The notes under the pieces were generated by a model that was not told the origin of the DNA, did no database searches, and saw only the letters and a list, made by a program, of their open reading frames with translations. Below, piece after piece: positions 62,648 through 64,000 of a DNA stretch of 64,000 bases (its first letter is position 1; the number at the start of each line of letters is the position of its first letter). Source of the DNA: Lachnospiraceae bacterium MD308 (lineage in GTDB: Bacteria; Bacillota; Clostridia; Lachnospirales; Lachnospiraceae); NCBI GenBank assembly GCA_010206225.2, contig VIQU02000012.1:1-64000 (forward strand). The letters are read 5' to 3'. The position numbers and the translations under genes were made by a program.

Positions 62648-63532
62648 CTATAAGACAGAGTTCATATCATCAGGGAGCGGTGCACAAAATTCCATGTGTT
62701 TTCCCGTAATGGGATGAGGGAAAGAAAGTCTGTGCGAATGGAGCGCCTGTCTGCCTATATATTTCATGTCAGGATTGTAGAGGTAATCACCGATCAGCGG
62801 ATAACCGAGATGCTTCATGTGAATACGTATCTGATGGGTGCGTCCAGTCTCAAGGCACAGAGATACCAGACTGTGGCCATTCTCATATTTTAAAAGATTA
62901 TAGTGTGTAACTGCATGTTCGCCATGTTCGAAGTCAATCGTCCGCTCGATGATCGTGCCGGGCTTTCTTGCGAGAGGGGCATTGATCGTCCCCGATTCCG
63001 GCGATACCTTTCCTCTTGAAATCGCCAGATATTCCCGTAGTATCTGATGGCGGCAGGTCATAGCAGATAGGACGCTGCCGCTGACGAGATGTTTGGCGAC
63101 AACTGTAAGGCCGGAGGTATCCCGGTCTAAGCGGTTGCAGCAGCGGAAGATAAAAGGTTTTCCCTGCTTGCGGTAGTACCATGCAAGACCGTTCGCAAGG
63201 GAACAGGTATAGTTGTTCATGGAAGGGTGTATGGGCAGGCCGGCAGGTTTATTGATGACGATAATATCTTCATCTTCGTATACAATGTTAAGAGGAATCT
63301 CAGAAGGAGGTATCTTTTCAGAGCATGCTGTCTCTTGAATCTGTACACACAGACAATCTCCGGCAGACACGGTGTCGCGCATATAATAGTGGTTTCCGTT
63401 TACCAGAATACTTTTTGGCATGCGTTTGATCAGGGCAATATTTTGGGAGGAGTAGCCGCGTCTTTTTAAAAACTGTTCAATTCTAAGTCCTTCCTCTTCT
63501 TTTGTTATGTGATAAATAATTGTCCGGTTCAT
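62648..63532 (-). CDS. RluA-family pseudouridine synthase
   Basis: A 294-aa enzyme isomerising uridine in rRNA or tRNA. An N-terminal S4-like region (EGLRIEQFLKRRGYSSQNIALIKRM) precedes the catalytic domain with the Asp in NRLDRDTSGLTVVAKH and the ETGRTHQIRIHMKHLGYPLIGDYLY motif. The target site cannot be told from sequence. AGGAG lies before the ATG. It is convergent with the debranching enzyme. Confidence 0.93.
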   Translation of the reverse strand: MNRTIIYHITKEEEGLRIEQFLKRRGYSSQNIALIKRMPKSILVNGNHYYMRDTVSAGDCLCVQIQETACSEKIPPSEIPLNIVYEDEDIIVINKPAGLPIHPSMNNYTCSLANGLAWYYRKQGKPFIFRCCNRLDRDTSGLTVVAKHLVSGSVLSAMTCRHQILREYLAISRGKVSPESGTINAPLARKPGTIIERTIDFEHGEHAVTHYNLLKYENGHSLVSLCLETGRTHQIRIHMKHLGYPLIGDYLYNPDMKYIGRQALHSHRLSFPHPITGKHMEFCAPLPDDMNSVL

Positions 63533-63564
63533 TGAAATTCTCCTGTGATTTCCATATGATGGTT

Positions 63565-63593
63565 ATTATATCGGATTATAGATGAATCGTCCA
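63565..63593 (-). promoter_or_regulatory. sigma-A promoter for the RluA-family gene
   Basis: On the minus strand TGGACG (63588-63593), 17 bp, TATAAT (63565-63570). Confidence 0.6.
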
Positions 63594-63674
63594 GCGTGAT
63601 TCATATATTTTAGCTGGAATCAGAATAGAGAAAATTGCTGGAAACGGGGCAAATGGTAAAAGGAAAGGATTGTT

Positions 63675-64000
63675 ATGCAGGGATTAAGTACACTGTGCTA
63701 TATAGAAAGAGACGGAAAATATCTTATGCTTCACCGGACGGTGAAGGAGAAGGATGTGAATAAGGATAAATGGATCGGAGTGGGAGGCCACTTTGAGGCG
63801 AATGAGAGTCCGGAGGAATGCCTTTTGCGAGAAGTAAGGGAGGAGACAGGATATATCCTCACTTCTTATCAGTATCGGGGAATCGTAACTTTTGTATCGG
63901 GAAATGGTGTGACAGAATATATGTCTTTATTCACAGCAGCTGGTTTCGTGGGAGAACAGGCTGTGTGTGATGAAGGAGAGCTTGAATGGGTGGACATTGA
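63675..64000 (+). CDS. NUDIX hydrolase, 8-oxo-dGTP diphosphatase-like (cut by window end)
   Basis: The ATG at 63675 follows an AAAGGA about 6 nt upstream. The frame stays open for 108 codons to the window edge. The protein starts MQGLSTLCYIERDGKYLMLHR and carries a complete Nudix box at about 44-66 (GGHFEANESPEECLLREVREE, residues G, E, REVREE), with the metal-binding Glu pair intact. Relatives of this kind (MutT/YjhB) clean oxidised nucleotides or hydrolyse other nucleoside diphosphate derivatives. The C-terminus is outside the window. Confidence 0.9.
   Translation, partial: MQGLSTLCYIERDGKYLMLHRTVKEKDVNKDKWIGVGGHFEANESPEECLLREVREETGYILTSYQYRGIVTFVSGNGVTEYMSLFTAAGFVGEQAVCDEGELEWVDI

Noticed and set aside
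1-64000. Mobile elements, prophage, CRISPR arrays, tRNA or rRNA genes
   Set aside because: I found no transposase, integrase, phage structural genes, regular repeat-spacer arrays or tRNA-like cloverleaf sequences in the gaps; short gaps were read by eye only.

Overview
The window looks like a chromosomal segment of an anaerobic, low-to-mid GC Clostridia member, most likely Lachnospiraceae. The evidence is a Gram-positive PolC, Lachnospiraceae-type conserved genes (DUF4364, DUF975, DUF1385 beside prmC/prfA), strong AGGAGG ribosome binding sites, sigma-A promoters with 17-bp spacers, ferredoxin-linked amino-acid fermentation, cobalamin synthesis and a double-cubane-cluster reductase. Nearly all genes are on the + strand. 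I see no rRNA, tRNA, CRISPR array, intact insertion sequence or prophage.

Layout. 1-1484: 3' part of comEC, apparently broken by a frameshift. 1604-3555: an AAA-ATPase/PD-(D/E)XK gene followed by a decayed fragment of a second copy. 3640-8205: cdd, holA, lepA, hemW. 8209-9659 (minus): DUF4364 and a YtqA/MnmL-type radical SAM protein. 9879-16250: rho, rpmE, DUF1385, prmC, prfA, ABC exporter. 16278-22593: DUF2156, two aminotransferases, COG2426 membrane protein, a small broken gene, fructokinase, DAHP synthase. 22626-25062: XRE regulator, two small lineage genes, ispG. 25055-31529: polC, DMT transporter, mnmM, PNPOx-like flavoprotein. 31663-36646: iorA-iorB-paaK-ACT-SseB, an aromatic 2-oxoacid oxidation unit. 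36799-40344: cold-shock gene, PTS enzyme I, DUF975, a probable stand-alone structured RNA, and a CarD-type regulator. 40388-42013 (minus): an unrecognised tail-anchored membrane protein. 42125-43195: orphan NitT/TauT-type binding lipoprotein. 43420-51491: eight-gene cobalamin operon (cobK-cbiE-cbiT fusion, cbiA, cobT, cobU, cobS, cobU-like, cobC, cbiB). 51538-56892: cysteine-desulfurase-like protein, double-cubane-cluster reductase, DUF3343, its activase, then an iron-sulfur flavoprotein and DUF5714. 57161-64000: Cu/Zn SOD-like protein, large hybrid histidine kinase, glycogen-debranching enzyme, RluA pseudouridine synthase (minus), and a NUDIX hydrolase cut by the window end.

How the genes work together. 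Three coherent units stand out. iorAB-paaK would convert aryl-pyruvates to aryl-acyl-CoA and then to free acid, with energy conserved through reduced ferredoxin and the CoA ligase run in reverse. The cob operon covers late corrin-ring steps plus the lower loop, so the remaining ring genes must lie elsewhere. The reductase operon pairs an Fe/S-cluster enzyme and its ATP-dependent activator with a sulfur-mobilising PLP enzyme and a putative S/Se carrier. Less expected items are the structured RNA at about 39645-39780 with three GGA-containing hairpin loops, the broken genes at 1-60, 3472-3555 and 20164-20395, a 69-codon open stretch directly behind the DUF3343 stop codon, and an enlarged cobC/cbiB overlap.
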